From: JASGDC01 sp047608145
GTDB lineage: Bacteria; Actinomycetota; Actinomycetes; Actinomycetales; Micrococcaceae
Direction of reading: 5' to 3'
Assembly (NCBI GenBank): GCA_047608145.1
Contig: JASGDC010000009.1
Span: 1-59,021 of the forward strand
Length of the DNA stretch: 59,021 bases
Shown in pieces: positions 8,295 through 16,393 of the stretch; the stretch's first letter is position 1, and every line of letters starts with the position of its first letter. The notes under the pieces were generated by a model that saw only the letters and a program-made list of their open reading frames with translations, had not been told where the DNA came from and did not search any database. Position numbers and translations under genes: made by a program.

Positions 8295-8926
8295 CAGTTA
8301 TTGAAGGCAAGGACGTAGACGAAGAAGAGGTAGTGCCAAATTTGTTCACATGGCCAAATTTGGTAACCCTCTTCCGTTTTTTATTAGTGCCATATTTTTC
8401 TTGTCTGATTTTAGCTAAGGATAACTTATCAGGAGCTTTTTGGTTGCTGGTATTTTTAGGTAGTACTGATTGGATTGATGGCTTTTTGGCTCGTCGATTG
8501 CATCAGGTTAGTACTTGGGGACAACTCTTAGATCCATTAGCCGATCGTGTAAGTTTAGTTATTATTGCTTTCACTTTGGCAGCTGCAGGGATTGCAACGT
8601 GGAGTTTATTAGCAGCTATCATTATTCCAGATATAATCATTTTCTTATTTGGAATAACTCTACTAAAAGGTAAACCCGATTTAGAGGTAACGTACTTGGG
8701 AAAAGTTCGTACGGCATTATTATTAGTTAGCATTCCTTTTCTTATCTTAGTAGCGATGCCGCAGTTTAAACATTCTATTTTAGAATCAATTGCTCTAACT
8801 TTAGTCACTTTAGGTTGTATTGGACACTGGGGTGCCGGTATACAATATTTACAGCAGTGTATTGAGACTTATAAACATCAACAATACGCTAAAAATCAGA
8901 CCGTAAAGAGTGAAATGAGTAGATAA
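8291..8926 (+). CDS. pgsA: CDP-alcohol phosphatidyltransferase, PgsA-like
   Basis: A 211-residue membrane enzyme with the complete CDP-alcohol phosphotransferase signature D60-x2-D63-G64-x2-A67-R68-x8-G77-x3-D81-x3-D85. Several hydrophobic helices follow. The family joins CDP-diacylglycerol to an alcohol; the likely product is phosphatidylglycerol phosphate, but phosphatidylinositol phosphate synthase is an alternative in Actinobacteria. It overlaps the upstream gene by ATGA and the downstream gene by TAATG, so the three are probably translated from one message. Confidence 0.8.
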   Translation: MTVIEGKDVDEEEVVPNLFTWPNLVTLFRFLLVPYFSCLILAKDNLSGAFWLLVFLGSTDWIDGFLARRLHQVSTWGQLLDPLADRVSLVIIAFTLAAAGIATWSLLAAIIIPDIIIFLFGITLLKGKPDLEVTYLGKVRTALLLVSIPFLILVAMPQFKHSILESIALTLVTLGCIGHWGAGIQYLQQCIETYKHQQYAKNQTVKSEMSR

Positions 8927-9834
8927 TGACAGCAGTTGCAATTGCATGTGCTTTACTTGGTGCTGTTTGTTTGGCTGTTGGTACTTTTTTGCAAGGTAGT
9001 TCAGTACAGAAAAATCATGGTCATGATGGTGTTTCACTTGCAGGGGTTATCTCAATGTTTAAAGAGCCACGTTGGGTTGGTGGCTTATTATGTATGGGGA
9101 CCGGTACTGTTGCAAATTTAGTTGCATTAACTTTAGCTCCTTTGATTATCGTTCAACCTATCGGTGCTATTGCAGTAGTTATCACTGCTTTTATAAATAC
9201 TAAAGCTATTGGTGCAAAGTTTAATAAAGAAGCAATCATAGCTATCATGTCATGTATTATCGGTAGTGGCGCTTTCGTTCTCGGAGCTTTGCATGTATCG
9301 CATCAAGGCACTATTACTTACCAAGAGCAGCATGTAACCTTAATTATGCTTGTTATTGTTGTAGTAATTATTGCTGGGCTACTACTTTTTGCTAAGGACA
9401 AAGTTCCACCATTTTCATATATCATTTTTGCTGGAGTATTATTTGGCTTTGTTGCAGTAATGACACGTACAGTATTGACACAGCTTTTTGACACTGATGG
9501 GATACTTAAGCTCGAAAACGTTGATTATACAATGTTAGTTGCATTGATTATTACTGGACTATTTGGCTCTTGGATTGTGCAAAATGCATATTCAAAACAG
9601 CCACCTGACATGGTTTCGGCAGGGCTTACTGTAGTGGATCCAATCGTTGGTATTACTATTGGTATTACAATACTCCATGAATTAAATGACCATGTTAATC
9701 TATGGATTGGTGCCGGTATGCTTGCTGCAGCATTCCTTGCAATTTCTGGTGTTGTGGCTTTAAGTAAATTCCACCCGGAACATTCGCTTCCAGGTAAGAT
9801 TACTAATCCTGAGAATCAAAGTATAGAATTGTAA
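8926..9834 (+). CDS. DMT-superfamily permease (NIPA/EamA-like)
   Basis: 302 residues, almost entirely made of about nine to ten hydrophobic helices. The N-terminus (ALLGAVCLAVGTFLQGSSVQ) and the segments LAPLIIVQPIGAIAVVITAF and GLTVVDPIVGITIGI resemble the DMT family that includes NIPA-type magnesium transporters and related actinobacterial proteins. Substrate unknown. It starts within the stop of the phosphatidyltransferase gene (TAATG) and is the last gene of this small operon. Confidence 0.75.
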   Translation: MTAVAIACALLGAVCLAVGTFLQGSSVQKNHGHDGVSLAGVISMFKEPRWVGGLLCMGTGTVANLVALTLAPLIIVQPIGAIAVVITAFINTKAIGAKFNKEAIIAIMSCIIGSGAFVLGALHVSHQGTITYQEQHVTLIMLVIVVVIIAGLLLFAKDKVPPFSYIIFAGVLFGFVAVMTRTVLTQLFDTDGILKLENVDYTMLVALIITGLFGSWIVQNAYSKQPPDMVSAGLTVVDPIVGITIGITILHELNDHVNLWIGAGMLAAAFLAISGVVALSKFHPEHSLPGKITNPENQSIEL

Positions 9835-9881
9835 GGCGCAATATTTATTAAGTAAATATCTAATAGCCTCCGTAAAGCTTT

Positions 9882-9887
9882 TATAAT
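9882..9887 (+). promoter_or_regulatory. Perfect -10 element TATAAT before a small ORF
   Basis: TATAAT at 9882-9887, with no clear -35 hexamer. A transcript would start near 9894, at the TTG that opens the following small frame. Confidence 0.35.
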
Positions 9888-9892
9888 GTCTT

Positions 9893-10120
9893 TTGCTATC
9901 TATACAACCAAGAATACACAGTGAATCAGGAAGAATTTTACGTTTCAAAATGCGTCCATTTAGTATTGAAGAATGCAATATTGAAACTAAAAGAGTTCGC
10001 TTATCTAAATTGTTAAAGCAAGAATTTGAAGATAACTTTAGCTATGAGAATGATATTTCTCTTGACGATTATTTAACAGAAATTTTTATATCTGGTTTCC
10101 CTGGTATTCGATATTTTTAA
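9893..10120 (+). CDS. Small hypothetical ORF
   Basis: A 75-codon frame from TTG 9893, or 56 codons from ATG 9950 (MRPFSIEECNIETKR). The later part has a normal acidic/basic mix and local codon use, which favours it over a random frame. No ribosome binding site is well placed for either start; a leaderless TTG is uncommon, so the start is uncertain. No recognised family. Its stop codon shares bases with the stop of the convergent glycosyltransferase gene. It could be the tail of a decayed gene. Confidence 0.35.
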   Translation: MLSIQPRIHSESGRILRFKMRPFSIEECNIETKRVRLSKLLKQEFEDNFSYENDISLDDYLTEIFISGFPGIRYF

Positions 10121-11283
10121 GGTTTATTAGCGCCTTGATAAAGCTTTTCGAAGGTATCAACAGTTGCCGCTAATGAGTGCGAGTATGTCAATTCTTTACT
10201 GACTTTCCCCATTTCTTTACGTTCTTCATCAGATGCATTTAAAACTAAATTAAGTTTTTGAGTAAGATCCTCTACATCGCCTGGTTCAAATAGATAACCA
10301 TTTTTACCATCTTTAACCAAATGTGGTAACGCCATTGCATTAGCTGCAACCACTGGAGTGGCTGCACACATTGATTCTAATGTGGCTAGTGATTGTAATT
10401 CAGCAGTACTTGGCATACAGAACACATCAGCGCTAATATATTGTTGGCGCAGTTCTGCATCACTGAGTTTTCCTAAGAAATGTACTCGTTCGACTAATTT
10501 ATTTTCGACTACTAATTTTTCGAGTTTTTTCTTTTCTATGCCATCACCAACGATATTTAAATGGACGTCTTTATCAAGATACCGCATTGCTTGAATAATG
10601 AGATCAATATTTTTTTCACTATCTAAGCGACCTACGAAAAGAACAGTCTTACCATTTTTTTCAATTTTTTCTTCGCCGTCATGTAAATCATAGAAAGCTG
10701 TATCAATTCCACAGGAAATTGGCCATACTTTACCGACATGGCCCTCAGACTCTAAAAGGCCAGCAGCTCTCGGTGTAGGGGCAGTAACAACATCGCACTT
10801 ATTGAATACACGCCCACAATCTTCCCAACTAAATTTTGTCGCCCAATTATTAGCAAATTTAGTTAGTAGTGGAACATGTTGCAGGACATTTTCTGGCATA
10901 AAATGGTTAGTGCCAACTATTCGGATTCCAAACTCTTTAGCATAATAAACAGTGATTCGGCCAACGCTGTAATGGCATTGTGCGTGAATTACATCAGGAT
11001 TAACTGTTTTGAGAATTTTCTTAACCTGTCGCATGATAAAAGGTGGAATAGCGATTGGAAAATCTCCATATATAAAAGAAGGCAGCGAAGATACATAGTG
11101 TCTAGTGGCACCGTCTTTATCCTTTTCGGTGTGAAAACCGCTATCGGTAGTGTCAGGGCATATTATATGTACATCGTAACCACGACGTATTAAATCTACT
11201 GCAAGTCTATTGGTGAAACGTGCTGCACCATTAATCGTAGGTACGTATGTATCAGCTGCGATAAGAATAGTCTGTAGTTTCAT
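10117..11283 (-). CDS. GT4-family glycosyltransferase
   Basis: 388 residues from the ATG at 11283 (MKLQTILIAADTYVPTINGAA); a longer frame exists but its extra N-terminus looks non-coding. It has the two Rossmann domains of GT-B glycosyltransferases, with VLFVGRLDSEKNIDLIIQAM opening the second domain and the E-x7-E motif ELQSLATLE near the C-terminus. Its relatives include the mannosyl- and glucosyl-diacylglycerol or phosphatidylinositol glycosyltransferases. The acceptor cannot be told from sequence; a membrane glycolipid is plausible given the nearby phosphatidyltransferase. Monocistronic and divergent from mnmA. Confidence 0.85.
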   Translation of the reverse strand: MKLQTILIAADTYVPTINGAARFTNRLAVDLIRRGYDVHIICPDTTDSGFHTEKDKDGATRHYVSSLPSFIYGDFPIAIPPFIMRQVKKILKTVNPDVIHAQCHYSVGRITVYYAKEFGIRIVGTNHFMPENVLQHVPLLTKFANNWATKFSWEDCGRVFNKCDVVTAPTPRAAGLLESEGHVGKVWPISCGIDTAFYDLHDGEEKIEKNGKTVLFVGRLDSEKNIDLIIQAMRYLDKDVHLNIVGDGIEKKKLEKLVVENKLVERVHFLGKLSDAELRQQYISADVFCMPSTAELQSLATLESMCAATPVVAANAMALPHLVKDGKNGYLFEPGDVEDLTQKLNLVLNASDEERKEMGKVSKELTYSHSLAATVDTFEKLYQGANKP

Positions 11284-11486
11284 ATACTTTCTAGGTAATC
11301 GAGGGTTAGCATTTTTACTAATTATAACCAGATAAAGATGTGAACAAGCTGATAATTGTATGAAAGTGACAAAAAATACAAAAGGCATATTAAAGGGGAA
11401 AGCTTAGGTCTTAATTCCTTTAATTTCATATACAAAATAGCCTGCTCTGCGATAACATAGAACAGATATAGATTTAAGGGGAAAAT

Positions 11487-12620
11487 ATGAAGGTTTTAGC
11501 TGCAATGAGTGGTGGTGTTGACTCTGCTGTTGCTGCAGCACGCGTAGTTGACGCTGGTCATGAAGTGGTAGGTGTACACTTAGCACTTTCACGGATGCCT
11601 GGAACATTACGTACAGGTTCTCGAGGTTGCTGTACTATCGAGGATTCACAAGATGCTTGGAAAGCCTGCGAAAAGCTTGGAATTCCTTATTATGTATGGG
11701 ATTTTTCTGAACGTTTTAAAGAGGATGTAGTTGACGATTTTATCTCTGAATATGAACAAGGACGTACTCCTAATCCTTGTCTTCGTTGCAACGAAAAGAT
11801 TAAATTTGCTGCTTTGTTAGAAAAGGCATTAGCACTTGGCTTTGATGCAGTTTGTACTGGTCACTACGCCAAGGTTATTACTAATAACAACGGCGAAAAA
11901 GAGTTACACCGTGCAGCTGACTGGGCTAAAGATCAGTCTTATGTATTAGGTGTTTTGAATGCTGAGCAACTTGAGCATTGTATTTTCCCATTGGCTGATA
12001 CTCCTTCAAAAGCTGAGGTTCGTGCTGAAGCAGCTGAGCGTGGTATTTCTGTCGCTAAGAAGCCTGACAGTCATGATATTTGCTTTATTCCTGATGGCGA
12101 TACTCGTGGTTGGTTGGCAGATAAGATTGAAATGAAATCTGGCGAAATTGTTGATGAAAAGAATCAAGAGCTTGGAAAGCATGAAGGTGCACAGGCATAT
12201 ACTGTAGGTCAACGTAAAGGTTTGCGTATCGGAACTCCTGCTCCTGATGGTAAACCACGATATGTTTTGGAAATCCGTCCAAAAGAAAACAAAGTTATTG
12301 TAGGTCCAGAACGACTATTACAGATTGATATGCTACGTGGTATTAGAGTTAGTTGGGCAGGTCCTGCTCCAGAGACTGTGCAAGCAGGTAAACCAGAAGA
12401 TAGGTTTGAATGTATGGTGCAGGTGCGCGCACATGGAGATCCTGCAGAAGCGTGGGCTTGGGTTGAAGAAGTTGATAATGCGGCACAGCTATTAGTGCAG
12501 CTTAAAAAGCCAATGCGAGGAGTAGCTCCAGGGCAATCAATGGTAATTTACGTTGGTAGTAGAGTGCTTGGACAGGCTACAATTTCTGAAGCTAGGTCAC
12601 TTGAGCGAGTTGATGCATAA
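11487..12620 (+). CDS. mnmA: tRNA-specific 2-thiouridylase
   Basis: A 377-residue MnmA, which puts sulfur on position 2 of the wobble uridine of Lys, Glu and Gln tRNAs. The PP-loop SGGVDSA begins at residue 9. The catalytic cysteines are Cys101 in LRCNEKIKF and Cys199 in DICFIPDGDTRGW. The C-terminal beta-barrel is present. ATG 11487 follows AAGGGG. It begins a run with the chorismate mutase (2-nt gap) and ligA. Confidence 0.96.
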   Translation: MKVLAAMSGGVDSAVAAARVVDAGHEVVGVHLALSRMPGTLRTGSRGCCTIEDSQDAWKACEKLGIPYYVWDFSERFKEDVVDDFISEYEQGRTPNPCLRCNEKIKFAALLEKALALGFDAVCTGHYAKVITNNNGEKELHRAADWAKDQSYVLGVLNAEQLEHCIFPLADTPSKAEVRAEAAERGISVAKKPDSHDICFIPDGDTRGWLADKIEMKSGEIVDEKNQELGKHEGAQAYTVGQRKGLRIGTPAPDGKPRYVLEIRPKENKVIVGPERLLQIDMLRGIRVSWAGPAPETVQAGKPEDRFECMVQVRAHGDPAEAWAWVEEVDNAAQLLVQLKKPMRGVAPGQSMVIYVGSRVLGQATISEARSLERVDA

Positions 12621-12622
12621 AG

Positions 12623-12970
12623 ATGAGTCACCAAGATAAGCAAAGTGCTGCAGAAATTTTAACTGGTGAAGATAATGAAGAAGCGTTTGAAGACTTAACT
12701 AACCTTCGCCGAGAGTTAGACCAAATTGATGAGCATATTATTGCTATCTTGAGCCGCAGGTTCTCGATAACTGATATGGTAGGTGCTCTTAAAGCTAAGC
12801 ATGATTTACCAAGTTTAGATGCTGAACGTGAAGCACAAATGCATGAACGTTATGCCCAACTTGCCACTGACCTAAACCTTAAACCTGAGTTTATTTCTAA
12901 AATTTTCAAACTTATTATGCAAGAATCTGTTAATAATCACGAAATAATTGCGGAAAATAAGAATGCTTGA
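12623..12970 (+). CDS. Chorismate mutase, AroQ class
   Basis: A 115-residue all-helical protein that converts chorismate to prephenate in phenylalanine/tyrosine synthesis. The AroQ pattern is visible: LRRELDQIDEHIIAILSRRF, VGALKAKHDLP, AEREAQMHERY and KLIMQESVNNHE. The first 25 residues are an acidic extension. In mycobacteria a small AroQ enzyme works in complex with class II DAHP synthase; a class II DAHP synthase is encoded at 27.4 kb, so partnership is a reasonable inference. It overlaps ligA by 8 nt. Confidence 0.9.
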   Translation: MSHQDKQSAAEILTGEDNEEAFEDLTNLRRELDQIDEHIIAILSRRFSITDMVGALKAKHDLPSLDAEREAQMHERYAQLATDLNLKPEFISKIFKLIMQESVNNHEIIAENKNA

Positions 12971-15113
12971 CGAAAAACTTACAGCAGAGATTAAGCAAGA
13001 GTATGCTGATTTAGTTGTGCATATCAATAAATATCGAAATGCTTACTATCAAGATAACGATACTTTAATTTCTGATGCTGAGTACGATCAGTTATACCGT
13101 AAGTTAGAAAAACTAGAAGATGAGTTTCCAGAACTTGTAACTCAAACTTCTCCCACTCAACAAGTCGGAGGCGAAGCTAGTAAAGTTTTCACACCAGTTA
13201 AACATGCTTCCCGAATGTATAGTTTGGAAGATGTATTTAGTATTGATGAGTTAAAAACCTGGCATGAAAGAGTTAGCGGTTATATTGAAAAAGCTAATTT
13301 ATCTCAAGCAAAGTGGTTAAGTGAATTAAAAATTGATGGTTTAGCGATAAACATAACTTATCGTAATGGTGTATTAACAAAAGCTGTAACTAGAGGTGAT
13401 GGTCGTACTGGTGAAGATGTCACTGACAATGTGTTGACTATCGATAATGTGCCACACAAATTTATTACACAGCATACGCAAGATGTCCCGAATGTAATTG
13501 AAATTCGTGGTGAAGTGTATATGCCAAGTGGAGCTTTTAAAGAGCTAAATGAGAAAATGGCCGCTGAAGGAAAAAATCCTTTTGCAAATCCACGTAATGC
13601 TGCAGCTGGGTCATTGCGTCAGAAGAATTCAGAGGTTACTGCAAGTCGAAATTTAAAACTTATAGTACATGGGGTGGGTGTAGTTGAAGGATATGAATTC
13701 GATTCACAATCTGATAGTTACCAGAAACTTCATAACTGGGGACTACCAACTTCACCAGAATACAAAGCCTTTGATAACTTTTCTGAGGTAATAAAATTTA
13801 TTGAATACCATGGTGAGCATCGTCATGACTTGGAATATGATATTGATGGCATTGTGATAAAAGTAGATCAACGACATTCTCAAGAAGAGCTTGGTTATAC
13901 TTCACGAGTACCGCGTTGGGCTGCTGCATTTAAATATCCTCCAGAGGAAGTTCATACTAAGCTTCTAGATATCCGAGTTGATGTTGGGCGTACAGGCAGA
14001 GTGACTCCGTATGGTGTCATGGAACCAGTAAAAGTAGCTGGATCAGTGGTTTCTCGTGCTACTTTACATAACCAAGATGTGGTTAAAGCTAAGAAAGTTC
14101 GAATTGGCGATACTGTAGTTTTGCGTAAGGCCGGAGATGTAATACCAGAAATCGTAGGACCAGTTGTAGCGCTACGGGAAGGTAACGAAAAAAAATTTGA
14201 AATGCCAGAGACTTGCCCATCATGTGGTGCTGAGTTAGCTCCGCAAAAAGTTGGTGATGTTGATTTACGCTGCCCAAATAGCATTGCTTGTCCAGCACAG
14301 CTAAAACAACGAGTTGCACACATTGGATCCCGAGGAGCTTTTGACATAGAAGCCTTAGGCGATGAAACTGCACATTACTTAACAAGTAACGAACATAACC
14401 CACAAGTTTTAAAAAATGAGGCAGAATTATTTAATCTAACTGCAGAAGACTTAAAACCAGTGAAAGTTTTGCGTAATAAGAATGGGATAGCTACCTTGGT
14501 TCCATATTTTTGGCGTCAGGATGAGAAGACTCACGAACCTACCAACCCAACTAAAAATACGGAAACATTACTTGCACAATTAGATATTGCTAAAACCAAA
14601 CCATTGTGGCGAGCTCTAGTAGCGTTATCAATCAGGCATGTAGGGCCAAAAGCTGCACGTGAGCTTGCAAACCATTTTGGTTCTATCCAAGCAATTAGAA
14701 AAGCAACTGAAGATGAAATTGCTGAATTAGATGGGGTCGGACCGACAATTGCTGAAGCAGTGGTTGAATGGTTTAAACAAGACTGGCATAACCAGATTGT
14801 TGATACTTGGTTAACAGCAGGAGTAAAAATGACTTATGAAAGAGATGAATCAGCTGAAGAAATACCTCAAGTATTTGCTGGCCTTAGTATTGTTGCTACC
14901 GGTACACTCGAAAATTTCACTCGGGATAGCGTTAAAGAAGCAATAATGGCTAGGGGTGGAAAAGCAGTAGCTAGTGTATCGAAAAAAACAGCTGCGGTTG
15001 TTGCAGGTGCCAAAGCTGGATCTAAATTAGACAAGGCAGAAAGTCTGGGTGTGCAAGTACTTACTGAAGAAGAATTTATGATTGCTTTAGAAAAAGGTCT
15101 ACAGCGTAATTAA
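12963..15113 (+). CDS. ligA: NAD-dependent DNA ligase
   Basis: 716 residues from ATG 12963, preferred over the upstream TTG 12948 that lies inside the chorismate mutase gene. It seals nicks using NAD+. In order: the Ia/adenylation domain with the active-site Lys123 in LKIDG, the OB fold, the zinc finger CPSCGAEL...CPNSIACPAQ, helix-hairpin-helix repeats, and a C-terminal BRCT domain (about 640-716). An unusual feature is an insert of about 60 residues after the zinc finger (around EHNPQVLKNEAELFN to TNPTKNTETLL), which looks longer than in typical LigA. Confidence 0.96.
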   Translation: MLDEKLTAEIKQEYADLVVHINKYRNAYYQDNDTLISDAEYDQLYRKLEKLEDEFPELVTQTSPTQQVGGEASKVFTPVKHASRMYSLEDVFSIDELKTWHERVSGYIEKANLSQAKWLSELKIDGLAINITYRNGVLTKAVTRGDGRTGEDVTDNVLTIDNVPHKFITQHTQDVPNVIEIRGEVYMPSGAFKELNEKMAAEGKNPFANPRNAAAGSLRQKNSEVTASRNLKLIVHGVGVVEGYEFDSQSDSYQKLHNWGLPTSPEYKAFDNFSEVIKFIEYHGEHRHDLEYDIDGIVIKVDQRHSQEELGYTSRVPRWAAAFKYPPEEVHTKLLDIRVDVGRTGRVTPYGVMEPVKVAGSVVSRATLHNQDVVKAKKVRIGDTVVLRKAGDVIPEIVGPVVALREGNEKKFEMPETCPSCGAELAPQKVGDVDLRCPNSIACPAQLKQRVAHIGSRGAFDIEALGDETAHYLTSNEHNPQVLKNEAELFNLTAEDLKPVKVLRNKNGIATLVPYFWRQDEKTHEPTNPTKNTETLLAQLDIAKTKPLWRALVALSIRHVGPKAARELANHFGSIQAIRKATEDEIAELDGVGPTIAEAVVEWFKQDWHNQIVDTWLTAGVKMTYERDESAEEIPQVFAGLSIVATGTLENFTRDSVKEAIMARGGKAVASVSKKTAAVVAGAKAGSKLDKAESLGVQVLTEEEFMIALEKGLQRN

Positions 15114-15211
15114 TTAGGACATGCTTTTGTGACTTATCTCTCTTTACATTATCCAAAAGCTTAACTACCATTGTTAATCAAATGTGTTAGTTGAGTTTGT
15201 TTGGGGAGAAT

Positions 15212-16222
15212 GTGAAAGAAAAATACTTACTAAAACCAATTTTTGGTGTTGCTGTTGCATTTTTGACGACATTGTCGATGGCTACACCAGCTTGGGCAGC
15301 TACTAATGTTGATAATTCAAAAACCTCAGTACAAAGCGGTCAAGATGTAAGTAAATGGCTAAACTCGCATCAAAATAAAAAATGGATTTGGAATAACAGT
15401 CCTTACGGCGCACAGTGTGTAGATTTATTTGATTACTACTTTAAAGATGTGACTGGTAAAAATCCACCGTTAGTAGTTGGGGCAAAAGATTTATGGGGTA
15501 TGCCAGGGGATCTTAGTAATTATTTTGAGAAAGTTCCAGCCTCACAAACTCCACGTCAAGGTGATGTAGCTGTGTGGGGCTATACATGGGGTAGAGGTTA
15601 TGGCCATGTTGCTGTCGTAATTAAACCAGTTGCTAAAGGAAAGATTAAAGTGCTTTCCAATAATATTGATGGTACAGCTAGACAGCCTGCGTTAGTGCAT
15701 GATTATAATACTAAAGGTTTATTAGGGTATTTACGTCCTAAAAATATTACAGCTAATACTAGTGCAGCACAAAGTAAACTAAAAACAGCTTCAGCAGGTA
15801 GCCCAAAATTAACTATTGCAAAGAGTACCACACTTCAAAAATTATCATGGAGTGATGAGATCTTTGTAGTAAATACTAGTTCACAAAATAATACTGTTAG
15901 TGCTTTAACAAAAACTGACTTAAAGAAACTAGATAGTCCAAAGATTGAAACAGTTAATGATATTCCAGGTACTGAGTACTATGCTGGCGGTAAATCGGGA
16001 CTAGTATGGGGTGTTACTCCTAATGGTCATGCTGTTGAGTTGTCTTTTGATCGATGGATGAAAGTCGGCAGTCCAGTGCCTAAGAAAGATAAGGCTTGGT
16101 CTGCTAGATACTTATGGAACGATGAAGTCTGGTCTAGCCAAATTAAAGATGCTTGGCTAGCAACTGAGATAAAGGTCAGAGACGGAAAATCCCCTAATGC
16201 TGTTATTGATTTGAAACTTTGA
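15212..16222 (+). CDS. Secreted CHAP-domain protein 1
   Basis: 336 residues from GTG 15212 (GGGGAG at 15203-15208). It has a Sec signal peptide (LLKPIFGVAVAFLTTLSMATPAWA), then a CHAP domain (about 50-165) with the presumed catalytic Cys69 in AQCVD and His132 in GHVAVV. CHAP domains are amidases or endopeptidases acting on peptidoglycan. The C-terminal 130 residues hold one copy of a module with W-S-D-E-I-F, PGTEYY and DRWMKVGSPVPK, probably for wall binding. It is paralogous to the next gene, with the CHAP core nearly identical. A role as a wall hydrolase in cell separation is inferred. Confidence 0.85.
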   Translation: MKEKYLLKPIFGVAVAFLTTLSMATPAWAATNVDNSKTSVQSGQDVSKWLNSHQNKKWIWNNSPYGAQCVDLFDYYFKDVTGKNPPLVVGAKDLWGMPGDLSNYFEKVPASQTPRQGDVAVWGYTWGRGYGHVAVVIKPVAKGKIKVLSNNIDGTARQPALVHDYNTKGLLGYLRPKNITANTSAAQSKLKTASAGSPKLTIAKSTTLQKLSWSDEIFVVNTSSQNNTVSALTKTDLKKLDSPKIETVNDIPGTEYYAGGKSGLVWGVTPNGHAVELSFDRWMKVGSPVPKKDKAWSARYLWNDEVWSSQIKDAWLATEIKVRDGKSPNAVIDLKL

Positions 16223-16304
16223 GAATAGTAAAAATTGCAAGATAACTTTTAAAACAGATATAAAAATGCAACCGTTTAGGGTATATTTATTGTGAATTAT
16301 TCTC

Positions 16305-16310
16305 TATAAT
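16305..16310 (+). promoter_or_regulatory. -10 element of the second CHAP gene
   Basis: TATAAT at 16305-16310 without an obvious -35. It would give a leader of about 77 nt before the TTG start at 16394. Confidence 0.4.
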
Positions 16311-16393
16311 AATGTTAAGGTTTGACTAATCTTACCATCTATTGTGCGCATTTTGTTAAACTTTTTTGGGTAGATGTAGAAGGGGAACATATC

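Noticed and set aside
10876..11193. Plus-strand frame inside the glycosyltransferase gene
   Set aside because: It lies fully opposite a clear GT4 gene and shows no recognisable protein features.
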